A stretch of DNA of 37,079 bases from Desulfurococcales archaeon (GTDB lineage Archaea; Thermoproteota; Thermoprotei_A; Sulfolobales; NBVN01): positions 1-37,079 of the forward strand of contig JAGHCP010000086.1 in the NCBI GenBank assembly GCA_021160415.1, in the 5' to 3' direction. Position numbers and translations under genes: made by a program. Of this stretch, positions 23,630 through 29,536 are shown in pieces (positions within the stretch are counted from its first letter, which is position 1; every line of letters starts with the position of its first letter). The notes beneath the pieces were generated by a model that searched no databases, was not told where the DNA came from, and saw only the letters and a program-made list of their open reading frames with translations.

Positions 23630-24817
23630 ATGTTCCTGAATAAGGAAGAGGAACAGATGTTGCAAGGGGAGTACGGTGAGGTAGTCAGTAAGGCGTTAAC
23701 CGCTATTGTGAAGGTCGGTGAAGTGCTGGGTGCTGACTCACTCATAGATATTTCTCACGCCCACGTCTCCGGAATATCTTACTTCAATATAGGGGATGCA
23801 GGCATCGACTTCATAGAGTCCCTGGCCTTTGAGGGAGCATCTTTCAGGGTTTTTACCACGGCCAATCCCTACGCAGTGATTCAGGGCTATAAACAAAGGA
23901 ACTTTAGTGACGAAGTTCTGAGCAAGCAGCTTAAGGTGGTTAGTGCGTTGAGATCGATGGGCGCCAAGGCATTCACATGCGCTCCTTACTTCATCAGGAA
24001 GCCTAAAGCGGGGGAGCACATAGCTTGGGCTGAAAGCAATGCCGTATTATTTGCGAACTCAGTGTTAGGTGCATACACAAATAGGGAGGGAGGTCCTTTA
24101 GCACTCTTCGAAGCCTTGACTGGAAAGGCATATAACGCAGGGGTTCACCTTCCTGAAGGCAGGAAGCCGCGCTGCGTCGTTGAGGTGGAAACCCCCAAGA
24201 ATTACTTGGAGGCGGCGTTAACAGGATATGCTGTAGGGAGGCGTTGCCCCAGTGAAATACCTTATGTGAAAGGCTTGAAGAGTATTAAGGAGGGTATGAT
24301 GAGGTCGTTTCTAGCGGCGTTCGGAGCTACTTCCGGTGCCCCAATGGCTGTTCTGGAGGGAGTAACGCCAGGGTGGCGGAAACATGGGGAGAAAATTAAA
24401 GAACTGCCTAAAGTTGAGGTCGACGATAGCGAAATTAGAGCGGTAATTGAAGAGGGAGGTAAGACCCACGTAAAACCCGATCTTTACATTATAGGGTGCC
24501 CTCACCTTTCAAGCGAGGAACTAATCGAAATACTGAAGGAGTTAAGTAGTTGTCGGCGATATGAAGGTGCTACGGAGATATGGCTCATCACTGGAAGATA
24601 TGTATCCGTACCCGACCATCTCAACAGATTAAATCCCAACATCAAAGTGTTGTTCGATGTGTGCCCCGTAGTTACAAGACTTGACAAGCTGGGGATAAGG
24701 ACAGTAGTCACCGATTCAGGTAAGGCTCTTTACTACCTCCCTAAACTAGCCAAAGTGGATGTTGTAATCAAGGATCGCTACGAGATAATATCCGAGATAC
24801 TGAGAGGGTGTGGTTAG
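23630..24817 (+). CDS. Phosphomevalonate dehydratase large subunit (aconitase X catalytic)
   Basis: Dehydrates (R)-5-phosphomevalonate to trans-anhydromevalonate 5-phosphate in the archaeal mevalonate route. The 395 residues match the AcnX catalytic domain, with LIDISHAHVSG, VFTTANPYAV, AWAESNAVLFANSVLGAYTNREGG, TGYAVGRRCPSEIPYVKG and ATSGAPMAVLEGVTP. Probable iron-sulfur ligands are C117 (FTCAPYF), C290 (IIGCPHLS) and C345 (FDVCPVV). The ATG follows AGGTGGCG. It starts 9 nt after the UbiD-like gene, and its stop overlaps the small subunit by 8 nt, as expected for a two-subunit enzyme. Confidence 0.93.
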   Translation: MFLNKEEEQMLQGEYGEVVSKALTAIVKVGEVLGADSLIDISHAHVSGISYFNIGDAGIDFIESLAFEGASFRVFTTANPYAVIQGYKQRNFSDEVLSKQLKVVSALRSMGAKAFTCAPYFIRKPKAGEHIAWAESNAVLFANSVLGAYTNREGGPLALFEALTGKAYNAGVHLPEGRKPRCVVEVETPKNYLEAALTGYAVGRRCPSEIPYVKGLKSIKEGMMRSFLAAFGATSGAPMAVLEGVTPGWRKHGEKIKELPKVEVDDSEIRAVIEEGGKTHVKPDLYIIGCPHLSSEELIEILKELSSCRRYEGATEIWLITGRYVSVPDHLNRLNPNIKVLFDVCPVVTRLDKLGIRTVVTDSGKALYYLPKLAKVDVVIKDRYEIISEILRGCG

Positions 24818-25205
24818 GTTGAGGCTTAAAGTCAGGGAGATTTTACCGCCTAAGGAGAAGGTTTGCGGGGAGGTAATGGTTATTGATCACGGGATTTCCT
24901 TTTTAGGAGATGTCGATGTAGAGAAAGGTCTGATTGAAGGTAAGTATAGAGTGAGTGGTAAGCTTTTGATGTTTCCTCACGCGGTGGGTAGCACGGTGGG
25001 TTCCTACGTTATCTATGGGCTAAGAGCGAAGGGGAATGCACCGAAGGCTATAATTACGGGTAAAGAGGATCCTGTCACAATCATTGGATGCATAATTTCG
25101 GGAATCCCTCTTTACGTTTTGAAGGGAAGCGATGTCAAGGAGTTAACTTATCTTAGTGGTGTTGAGGCCTGCATTGAGGGAGGTGAGGTCAGGTTTGAGG
25201 GGTAG
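24810..25205 (+). CDS. Phosphomevalonate dehydratase small subunit (aconitase X swivel domain)
   Basis: This 131-residue swivel-domain protein completes the AcnX heterodimer. It shows the family's GEVMVIDHGISFLGDVD opening, the GKLLMFPHAVGSTVGSYVIYGL stretch carrying the active-site serine region, and the IIGCIISGIPLYVL end. The start is GTG, inside the end of the large-subunit gene; a TTG three codons on is possible. The downstream thymidylate kinase start lies inside this gene. Confidence 0.93.
   Translation: MVRLRLKVREILPPKEKVCGEVMVIDHGISFLGDVDVEKGLIEGKYRVSGKLLMFPHAVGSTVGSYVIYGLRAKGNAPKAIITGKEDPVTIIGCIISGIPLYVLKGSDVKELTYLSGVEACIEGGEVRFEG
25179..25186 (+). promoter_or_regulatory. Ribosome-binding site that sets the thymidylate kinase start
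   Basis: GGAGGTGA is a full match to the archaeal Shine-Dalgarno. It leaves 8 nt to the TTG at 25195. It lies inside the preceding gene's coding sequence and argues against the GTG codons at 25156 and 25183. Confidence 0.6.
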
Positions 25206-25815
25206 GGGGGTCTTCATAGTTTTCGAGGGTATTGATGGTGCTGGTAAGACAACCGTGGCTAAAGCTGTGGTTGACCTCCTCATTAAGTCAGGGATTGATT
25301 CCGTTTACACTTACGAACCTTACTCGGAGTTATTTACTAAGCTCATTCGTGAATACGGTAAGAGATTCGGGTCCGTAATGGAGACGCTCCTCATGGCAGC
25401 AGATCGTTACTACCACATAAAGGAAGTCATAGAACCAGCGCTCCATCTAGGTAAGACCGTGGTGAGCGATCGATACCATTTCTCCTCAGTGGCTTATCAA
25501 GGGGCTAGAGGAGCCGATGTTAAGTGGGTTTTACAGGTTAATTCATTCGTCCTTAAGCCAGACTTAGCGATATACCTTGATGTTCCGCCGGAAGTCGGTT
25601 TGCAACGTAAGAAGGTCTCCAGTACGAGAATAAGGTATCTGGAGGAAGACCATGAGGTAATGGAGGACGTGAGGAGAATTTATAAGGAGTTGGTTAGCTC
25701 TGGCGACCTCGAAGAGGTCGACGCCACTAAGGATCTGTGTTCCGTTATGCAGGAATGTGTTAGGATAATTTGCGAAAGAACTGGGCTACTTTGCGGTGCT
25801 GCAGTATGTAGCTAG
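25195..25815 (+). CDS. tmk: Thymidylate kinase
   Basis: Phosphorylates dTMP to dTDP. The P-loop FEGIDGAGKTT opens the protein, followed by the DRYYHIKEVIEPAL and VVSDRYHFSSVAYQGARG segments containing the DR motif, and DLAIYLDVPPEVGLQRK near the lid. The frame is open further upstream, but the perfect GGAGGTGA favours the TTG at 25195, giving about 206 residues, the usual size, with an 11-nt overlap with the AcnX small subunit. The 3' end overlaps the convergent FAU-1 gene by 30 bp. Assignment to dTMP rather than another nucleoside monophosphate is by family resemblance. Confidence 0.93.
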   Translation: MRGRGVFIVFEGIDGAGKTTVAKAVVDLLIKSGIDSVYTYEPYSELFTKLIREYGKRFGSVMETLLMAADRYYHIKEVIEPALHLGKTVVSDRYHFSSVAYQGARGADVKWVLQVNSFVLKPDLAIYLDVPPEVGLQRKKVSSTRIRYLEEDHEVMEDVRRIYKELVSSGDLEEVDATKDLCSVMQECVRIICERTGLLCGAAVCS

Positions 25816-27204
25816 GATTTTACTGAACTCCTTGATCACGTTCTCAATTATATCTCCAGATATTGCGTTACCCGCAATGATTTCCCTGAAGCCTCCACTG
25901 TCAATCATTCTACATCCTTTGCCATGGATTTTAACTACGTCGACTTCGAGATCGACATATCTCAGGGTTCCGTCGGGAAGGATTTCAGGTGGTGTGTTGA
26001 TATTTATGTAGAGCCCTTTAGAAATGCCGTTGCTTGAGAAATACTCATGCGTTATGTGCCATGAACCCTCAGTGACCCGAGTTATTGAGTAGTCACCAAC
26101 CTCCTTCGGGATTCCTAGGCCGTCATACACCCCCGCTGACTTAATTGTCCTTTTAAGTGTGAGGTGGATTCCGTCCTCAGACTTAACTTCCTTAGGCTGC
26201 ATTCTCCCTAGGAGGACGTTTTTCTTCAGCACTCTCCTGTGATGAACGACTACGTCCTTCCTGCTGGAGAGTCTTTGATGTATCCATTTCCTCACCCATA
26301 CCTCCATCTTATCACTGCTTACATCGGAAGCCACTATGTCAAGGAGATCAACGACGCCTTCACCTTTCTCCTTCAGTGTTCTGAGCATGTGGTGGTAGGG
26401 CGTTGTTGGGGATGCTTCAGCTCTCACAGCATCTAGGAAGCGCTTCGAGGGGTAGGTTAGCTCAATTATATTCATATGTTCCCCGACGTAGATTACTTCG
26501 TTAGGATGTACCTTCTCTAGCAGTGCCGATACCTCCTTAAGCTTAAGAGTGAGGTCTGGGAGCTCTTTAACTATATCGTTAAGGTCTGCTTCGTCAGCGT
26601 TGCTTCTCCACCTAATCGAGTATCCGTCCCGGATTAGTTCTGCTGACACCTCAAGGAGCTTAGCTATTCTATCCTTGTTCCTTATGAAGGAGCTGAAGGA
26701 AACCCCTGAACCGTACCCGACAATGGCGTATTTACCGACAACTCTGACTTTACTGGACACGACTAATCTCTCCCCGGGCTTGACAGGAACCTTAACGACT
26801 GTCACAGGAATTACTTTACCGGGTGTGCAGTCTCTTTCATCAACAAGTACGGCTTTCCCGACCGGTGTGCTAGCAAGGCAGGTATGGTTAGTCCTGCCTA
26901 GGACTTCGGCCTTGAAGCATGAGTACAGCCCTATTCTTGGCCTGTACGTTATCAGTGATGGAATTGTGTCTTCAAGGATATCCGTGATTTTATCGACAGC
27001 TTCTGGGAAGCCCAGGATCAGCATTTGAGATGGATCATCGTCATCGGACTTCACTGTGGCGTCAGCAGGGAGGCCATGTCTCGGATCTATATGTAGCCTC
27101 TCAGCTATTTGTGGGGATACATCAACCAATTCAATACCTGCGTCATTAAGTATCTTTGAAATAGCAGTTGAATAAATCCCCCTAACCCTTACCCTCAGCG
27201 GCAT
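25786..27204 (-). CDS. FAU-1-type ribonuclease (RNase E/G-like with DUF402 domain)
   Basis: This 472-residue protein matches archaeal FAU-1, an AU-rich-RNA-binding endoribonuclease linked to 5S rRNA maturation. The N-terminal half has an RNase E/G-like S1-containing region (RPRIGLYSCFKAEVLGRTNHTCLAS ... GKVIPVTVVK). The C-terminal ~150 residues form a DUF402 domain with SWHITHEYFSSNGISKGLYININTPPE and the acidic YVDLEVDVVKIHG motif. The frame starts at an ATG after the UPF0147 gene and ends with a tail-to-tail overlap with tmk. Confidence 0.9.
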   Translation of the reverse strand: MPLRVRVRGIYSTAISKILNDAGIELVDVSPQIAERLHIDPRHGLPADATVKSDDDDPSQMLILGFPEAVDKITDILEDTIPSLITYRPRIGLYSCFKAEVLGRTNHTCLASTPVGKAVLVDERDCTPGKVIPVTVVKVPVKPGERLVVSSKVRVVGKYAIVGYGSGVSFSSFIRNKDRIAKLLEVSAELIRDGYSIRWRSNADEADLNDIVKELPDLTLKLKEVSALLEKVHPNEVIYVGEHMNIIELTYPSKRFLDAVRAEASPTTPYHHMLRTLKEKGEGVVDLLDIVASDVSSDKMEVWVRKWIHQRLSSRKDVVVHHRRVLKKNVLLGRMQPKEVKSEDGIHLTLKRTIKSAGVYDGLGIPKEVGDYSITRVTEGSWHITHEYFSSNGISKGLYININTPPEILPDGTLRYVDLEVDVVKIHGKGCRMIDSGGFREIIAGNAISGDIIENVIKEFSKILATYCSTAK

Positions 27205-27242
27205 AGTAGCAACATCCTCGCATTAGTGACTCCAGAATCCCT

Positions 27243-27527
27243 TCAGTCCTTAACCGTTGAGAGAACTGCTACGATGCTCCATACTGCTGTTCTTGTATGC
27301 ATAGGCATGTTGGGATCCTGACTGACCTCGTCTAGAATGCTTACGGCATTAGCCGCTCTCACACCCGGTGATAGGGAGGTATCCCTAAGCATCTTCATCG
27401 CCTCTATTGCAGCCCTCCTTATGTTTCTAGGTACGCTTGAGTCACTAATTATTTTCTCAAGCAACATAAGAGCCTGCCTTAATTTAGCTTCATTAAGAGA
27501 TTTCTTATCTGAAGTCGCCTCCGACAT
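27243..27527 (-). CDS. UPF0147 family protein
   Basis: This 94-residue all-helical protein matches the archaeal UPF0147 family, whose function is unknown. The signature region reads SVPRNIRRAAIEAM, SPGVRAANAVSILDEVSQDPNMP and HTRTAVWSIVAVLSTVK; these look like two to three HEAT-like helical hairpins. It is 38 nt upstream of the FAU-1 gene on the same strand, so co-transcription is likely. The ATG is preceded by a TATA-like region shared with the divergent gene at 27593. Confidence 0.92.
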   Translation of the reverse strand: MSEATSDKKSLNEAKLRQALMLLEKIISDSSVPRNIRRAAIEAMKMLRDTSLSPGVRAANAVSILDEVSQDPNMPMHTRTAVWSIVAVLSTVKD

Positions 27528-27558
27528 TCTCTCAACCCCACGAAATACCTGCGTGGCC

Positions 27559-27571
27559 TGCTAATAAATTA
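27559..27571 (+). promoter_or_regulatory. TATA box of the PF06677 gene
   Basis: TGCTAATAAATTA is centred about 26 bp upstream of the ATG at 27593, which predicts a leaderless or near-leaderless mRNA. The gap to the divergent UPF0147 gene is only 65 bp, so its promoter must overlap. Confidence 0.4.
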
Positions 27572-27592
27572 GAATTAAGGGGTTAAGAAATA

Positions 27593-28027
27593 ATGACTCT
27601 GAAGCACCAACATTACACGGTGTTGGTATTGGAGGGAGGGCGTGAGGGAAGGAGAGAGGCTCTCAGGAGAATGGCGGAGCTTCTCAGGACGGGGGCTGTT
27701 ATGCTTAATGAGACCTGCCCCATATGTGGGCTGCCCTTATTCCGTTTAAGGAGCGGCGAGGTTGTATGTCCCGTTCACGGACCGGTGAAGGTGGTTAAGT
27801 CGGAGAGCGAAGCCATAGCGGCGACGACGGAGGCTGTTCTAGATGAATTGGAGAAGAGGGTGATTTATGAACTGAGCAAGACCTTGAATGATATCTCCTC
27901 GGGCGACCTAACCTTTCATGAATCATACCTGACGATTAAGGAAGCGCTGGATGTTTTGGAGAGCATACGCAGGATAAAAACCTACAGAGCACCCCCAGGT
28001 AACGTTGGCAGGACATCGAAGAGTTAG
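27593..28027 (+). CDS. Zinc-binding protein of the autoantigen p27 (PF06677) family
   Basis: This 144-residue protein has the PF06677/COG1645 core: a helix (REALRRMAELLRTGAVML), then ETCPICGLPLFRLRSGEVVCPVHG with zinc ligands C42, C45, C59 and H62. A helical C-terminal half follows (TEAVLDELEKRVIYELSKTL, SYLTIKEALDVLESIRRI). The archaeal role is not established. The last residues run towards the tRNA-Leu gene on the opposite strand. An internal ATG at codon 27 after GGAAGGAGAG is an alternative start. Confidence 0.88.
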   Translation: MTLKHQHYTVLVLEGGREGRREALRRMAELLRTGAVMLNETCPICGLPLFRLRSGEVVCPVHGPVKVVKSESEAIAATTEAVLDELEKRVIYELSKTLNDISSGDLTFHESYLTIKEALDVLESIRRIKTYRAPPGNVGRTSKS

Positions 28028-28045
28028 CCCCTACGGGCATAAGTG

Positions 28046-28155
28046 TGGTGCGGGGGGTGGGATTCGAACCCACGCAGGCCTACGCCATCGGGGTTCTCAC
28101 ACCCCTTTCGGGGGTCCTGAGCCCGACCCCTTTGACCTTGCTCGGGCACCCCCGC
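28046..28155 (-). tRNA. tRNA-Leu (anticodon CAG) with a 22-nt intron, CCA encoded
   Basis: Acceptor GCGGGGG (28149-28155) pairs with CCCCCGC (28050-28056), with discriminator A and encoded CCA. The T arm is GTGGG/TTCGAAT/CCCAC. A long variable arm with a GGC/GCC stem marks a class II tRNA. The anticodon stem TCGGG/CCCGA is interrupted by a 22-nt intron (28094-28115). After removal the loop is CTCAGGC with anticodon CAG. Exon CTCA pairs with intron TGAG, flanked by bulges GGA and AAC, giving a canonical bulge-helix-bulge at 37/38. Confidence 0.93.
28094..28115 (-). other. Archaeal tRNA intron (position 37/38) in tRNA-Leu
   Basis: The 22-nt intron forms its own hairpin, CCCC-GAAA-GGGG, a C/G stem capped by a GAAA tetraloop, beyond the 4-bp central helix. 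It begins after G37 and ends before C38. Confidence 0.85.
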
Positions 28156-28205
28156 ACAGATCCGTAGATGATGTAATTCTTCGGGGTTATTAGCATTACT
28201 TTACT

Positions 28206-28481
28206 TTAGGGGCCTTCCTCCTCGCTCATTAGGTCCAGGAAAACCTCGTAGAATTCCTCCTTCTCCTGCTCCAGTTCCTCCTTCGTTCTTTTCTTCTCCT
28301 CCCCTTCACTCACCACGGAAGTGGTCCTGACTTTCTGAGCTGTTTCCTTAATTTCGATTTTGTAGTCCCTGTTATTGGTGTTCAAGACTTCTTCGTACCC
28401 GCACTTCGGACACTTAAGAACAGTTTTCTTTCCTTTCCTCACCGGTACCATCATCGTGCCACACTTTGGGCAGAACCTCAT
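28206..28481 (-). CDS. TFS-like N-terminal zinc-ribbon protein lacking the cleavage domain
   Basis: This 91-residue protein starts MRFCPKCGTMMVPVRKGKK and has CPKCGYEEV, giving a ribbon with C4, C7, C24 and C27 like the polymerase-binding N domain of TFS and RPB9. The C-terminal ribbon with the catalytic DE hairpin is absent. Instead there is a charged, Glu-rich helix (TKEELEQEKEEFYEVFLDLMSEEEG). It could compete with or modulate TFS on RNA polymerase, or be an unrelated zinc-ribbon protein. It lies downstream of the acidic coiled-coil gene at 28550, separated by a T-run and a possible TATA box. Confidence 0.82.
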   Translation of the reverse strand: MRFCPKCGTMMVPVRKGKKTVLKCPKCGYEEVLNTNNRDYKIEIKETAQKVRTTSVVSEGEEKKRTKEELEQEKEEFYEVFLDLMSEEEGP

Positions 28482-28520
28482 ACGGCTTCACAACCAACCA
28501 AACATCGAAGTTAAGTAGGT

Positions 28521-28526
28521 AAAAAA
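28521..28526 (-). terminator. T-run terminator after the acidic coiled-coil gene
   Basis: Six consecutive T residues on the minus strand lie 24 nt past the stop of the gene at 28550-28906 and just before a TATA-like stretch for the next gene (about 28508-28516). This suggests that the two neighbours can be separate transcripts. Confidence 0.35.
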
Positions 28527-28549
28527 CCTTGCCCCAATGAAATGCGGGA

Positions 28550-28906
28550 TTACTCTCTGAGTAGTTCCTCGAGGACATCTTTAAGCAACTTCTTGCGTGC
28601 TTCAGGAGTCTCCATGGAGGTGTAGAGGAGTGCTTTAATTAATGTCTTAATGGTTTCTCTCAGGCTATCTATCTTCTCCCCTAACTCTCTTACCGCCACG
28701 TTTAGGTTATTGGCATCTAGTTCCATATGGGAAAGTGTGTGAGCGATAGTGTTAAGCAGAAGCACAGTGGTGTCTTCACCACCGCCTAGTTGAATCTGCT
28801 CTTCCTCATGTTCCTCCTCCCCTCCATGAATCTCTTCTTCGATGCTTTGGTAATCCTCTTCACTTTTCGGTAGGGTCATTCGGAACTTCTTTCTTTCCTT
28901 ACTCAT
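28550..28906 (-). CDS. Hypothetical acidic coiled-coil protein
   Basis: I do not recognise this 118-residue protein. Residues about 14-45 are extremely acidic and low in complexity (EEEIHGGEEEHEEEQ). Residues about 48-118 form two or more long amphipathic helices (LLNTIAHTLSHMELDANNL; VAVRELGEKIDSLRETIKTLIKAL; ARKKLLKDVLEELLRE) with heptad-like spacing. It has no cysteines, signal peptide or membrane segment. A TATA-like CATTAAAATAC about 37 bp before the ATG supports real expression. Same-strand neighbour of the N-ribbon protein. Confidence 0.75.
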   Translation of the reverse strand: MSKERKKFRMTLPKSEEDYQSIEEEIHGGEEEHEEEQIQLGGGEDTTVLLLNTIAHTLSHMELDANNLNVAVRELGEKIDSLRETIKTLIKALLYTSMETPEARKKLLKDVLEELLRE

Positions 28907-28938
28907 ACCCTAAACACCACATAATTAGGGGCGGGATG

Positions 28939-28948
28939 TATTTTAATG
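28939..28948 (-). promoter_or_regulatory. TATA box of the acidic coiled-coil gene
   Basis: The minus-strand ATTAAAATAC is centred about 37 bp upstream of the ATG at 28906, giving a predicted leader of about 10 nt. It lies just downstream of the T-run that would end the candidate small RNA. Confidence 0.4.
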
Positions 28949-28952
28949 TTCG

Positions 28953-29107
28953 AAAAAGGCTTCCCCGCGAGTTTCGGTTTGAATCCACTTCTTTGTGTGG
29001 GTCACTCACCGCGAGGTAGGTATGAGGGAGGTGAAACCCGCTAAGTAATTAGGCAGTATAGATAACAGAGCAACACGTGGAGGGAGCTACACGCAGCTCA
29101 TCTTTGC
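28953..29107 (-). ncRNA. Candidate small non-coding RNA (weak)
   Basis: The 248-bp stretch 28907-29154 has no convincing reading frame. On the minus strand it offers a TATA-like CTTTTATC at 29129-29136, a predicted transcript start near 29107, hairpins (for example GAGCT-loop-AGCTC around 29079-29095 and CCAC-loop-GTGG around 28984-29000), and a T5 run at 28953-28957 that could end transcription. It does not match tRNA, C/D box, H/ACA, RNase P or SRP RNA features that I can recognise. This is a transcription-unit argument only. Confidence 0.25.
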
Positions 29108-29154
29108 TTCATGGTCAAGTAGTTGGTAGATAAAAGCTTTCAGTGTCTGGTGTC

Positions 29155-29460
29155 CTAATCATCCCCCTCCCTTGGTTTAAGGTCGAGGTCATATGTAATA
29201 CCTTTCATCACTTCCTCGTCAAGCCCTTCAATCACTATGCTTTTACTTAGGTTCTTGTATTTCTCTAGGAGAACGAATAAACGTGCGGCTCTGGGGTATT
29301 CCATGCAGTCAGTCATTATCTCTTCCCCATTCCTTAATTTGGCTTTGACCCTGCTCAAACGAACCTTACCTTCCCACTTGCAGTCTTCAAGGGTAAAATC
29401 CTCAACCATCCCATTAAGGGCGTAGCCCTCTAAATTAAGGACATGTATTTTCTCAACCAA
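29155..29460 (-). CDS. Hypothetical protein divergent from the DHPS-related gene
   Basis: I do not recognise this protein of about 101 residues. The sequence alternates strands (VLNLEGYALNGMVEDFTLEDCKWEGKVRLSRVKAKL) and has a C-terminal helix (AARLFVLLEKYKNL), suggesting a small beta-rich fold. The frame is open up to 29556, but that would overlap the divergent gene. A TTG at 29460 preceded by AGGGAGA at 29466-29472 (5-nt spacer) and by a shared TATA box near 29497 is the better start. No cysteine cluster or membrane segment is seen. Confidence 0.65.
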   Translation of the reverse strand: MVEKIHVLNLEGYALNGMVEDFTLEDCKWEGKVRLSRVKAKLRNGEEIMTDCMEYPRAARLFVLLEKYKNLSKSIVIEGLDEEVMKGITYDLDLKPREGDD

Positions 29461-29491
29461 CTCATTCTCCCTATCCTTTGTATTCCAGGCG

Positions 29492-29503
29492 CATATTTTT
29501 AAC
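29492..29503. promoter_or_regulatory. Probable bidirectional TATA region
   Basis: CATATTTTTAAC reads as a TATA-like box on both strands. It would start the rightward gene near 29522 and the leftward gene near 29472, in each case shortly before the chosen start codons (29537 and 29460). The two divergent genes would thus be separated by only about 76 bp and share one promoter core. Confidence 0.4.
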
Positions 29504-29536
29504 TTGTTCTTGACACCCCACACATGGTTGTGCGAG

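Noticed and set aside
25156..25194. The upstream GTG codons as thymidylate kinase starts.
   Set aside because: The perfect GGAGGTGA at 25179-25186 lies downstream of the first GTG, covers the second, and is ideally spaced for TTG 25195.
28970..29000. A TTTGAAT-containing segment resembling a tRNA T arm (GGTTTGAATCC) in the gene-free stretch.
   Set aside because: Only two stem pairs form, C56 is a T, and no acceptor or anticodon arm can be drawn on either strand. No tRNA or tRNA fragment is supported.
28960..29020. The same region viewed as a single CRISPR-like repeat because it contains GTTTGAATCCAC.
   Set aside because: There is one copy only, with no spacing pattern and no cas genes in the window.
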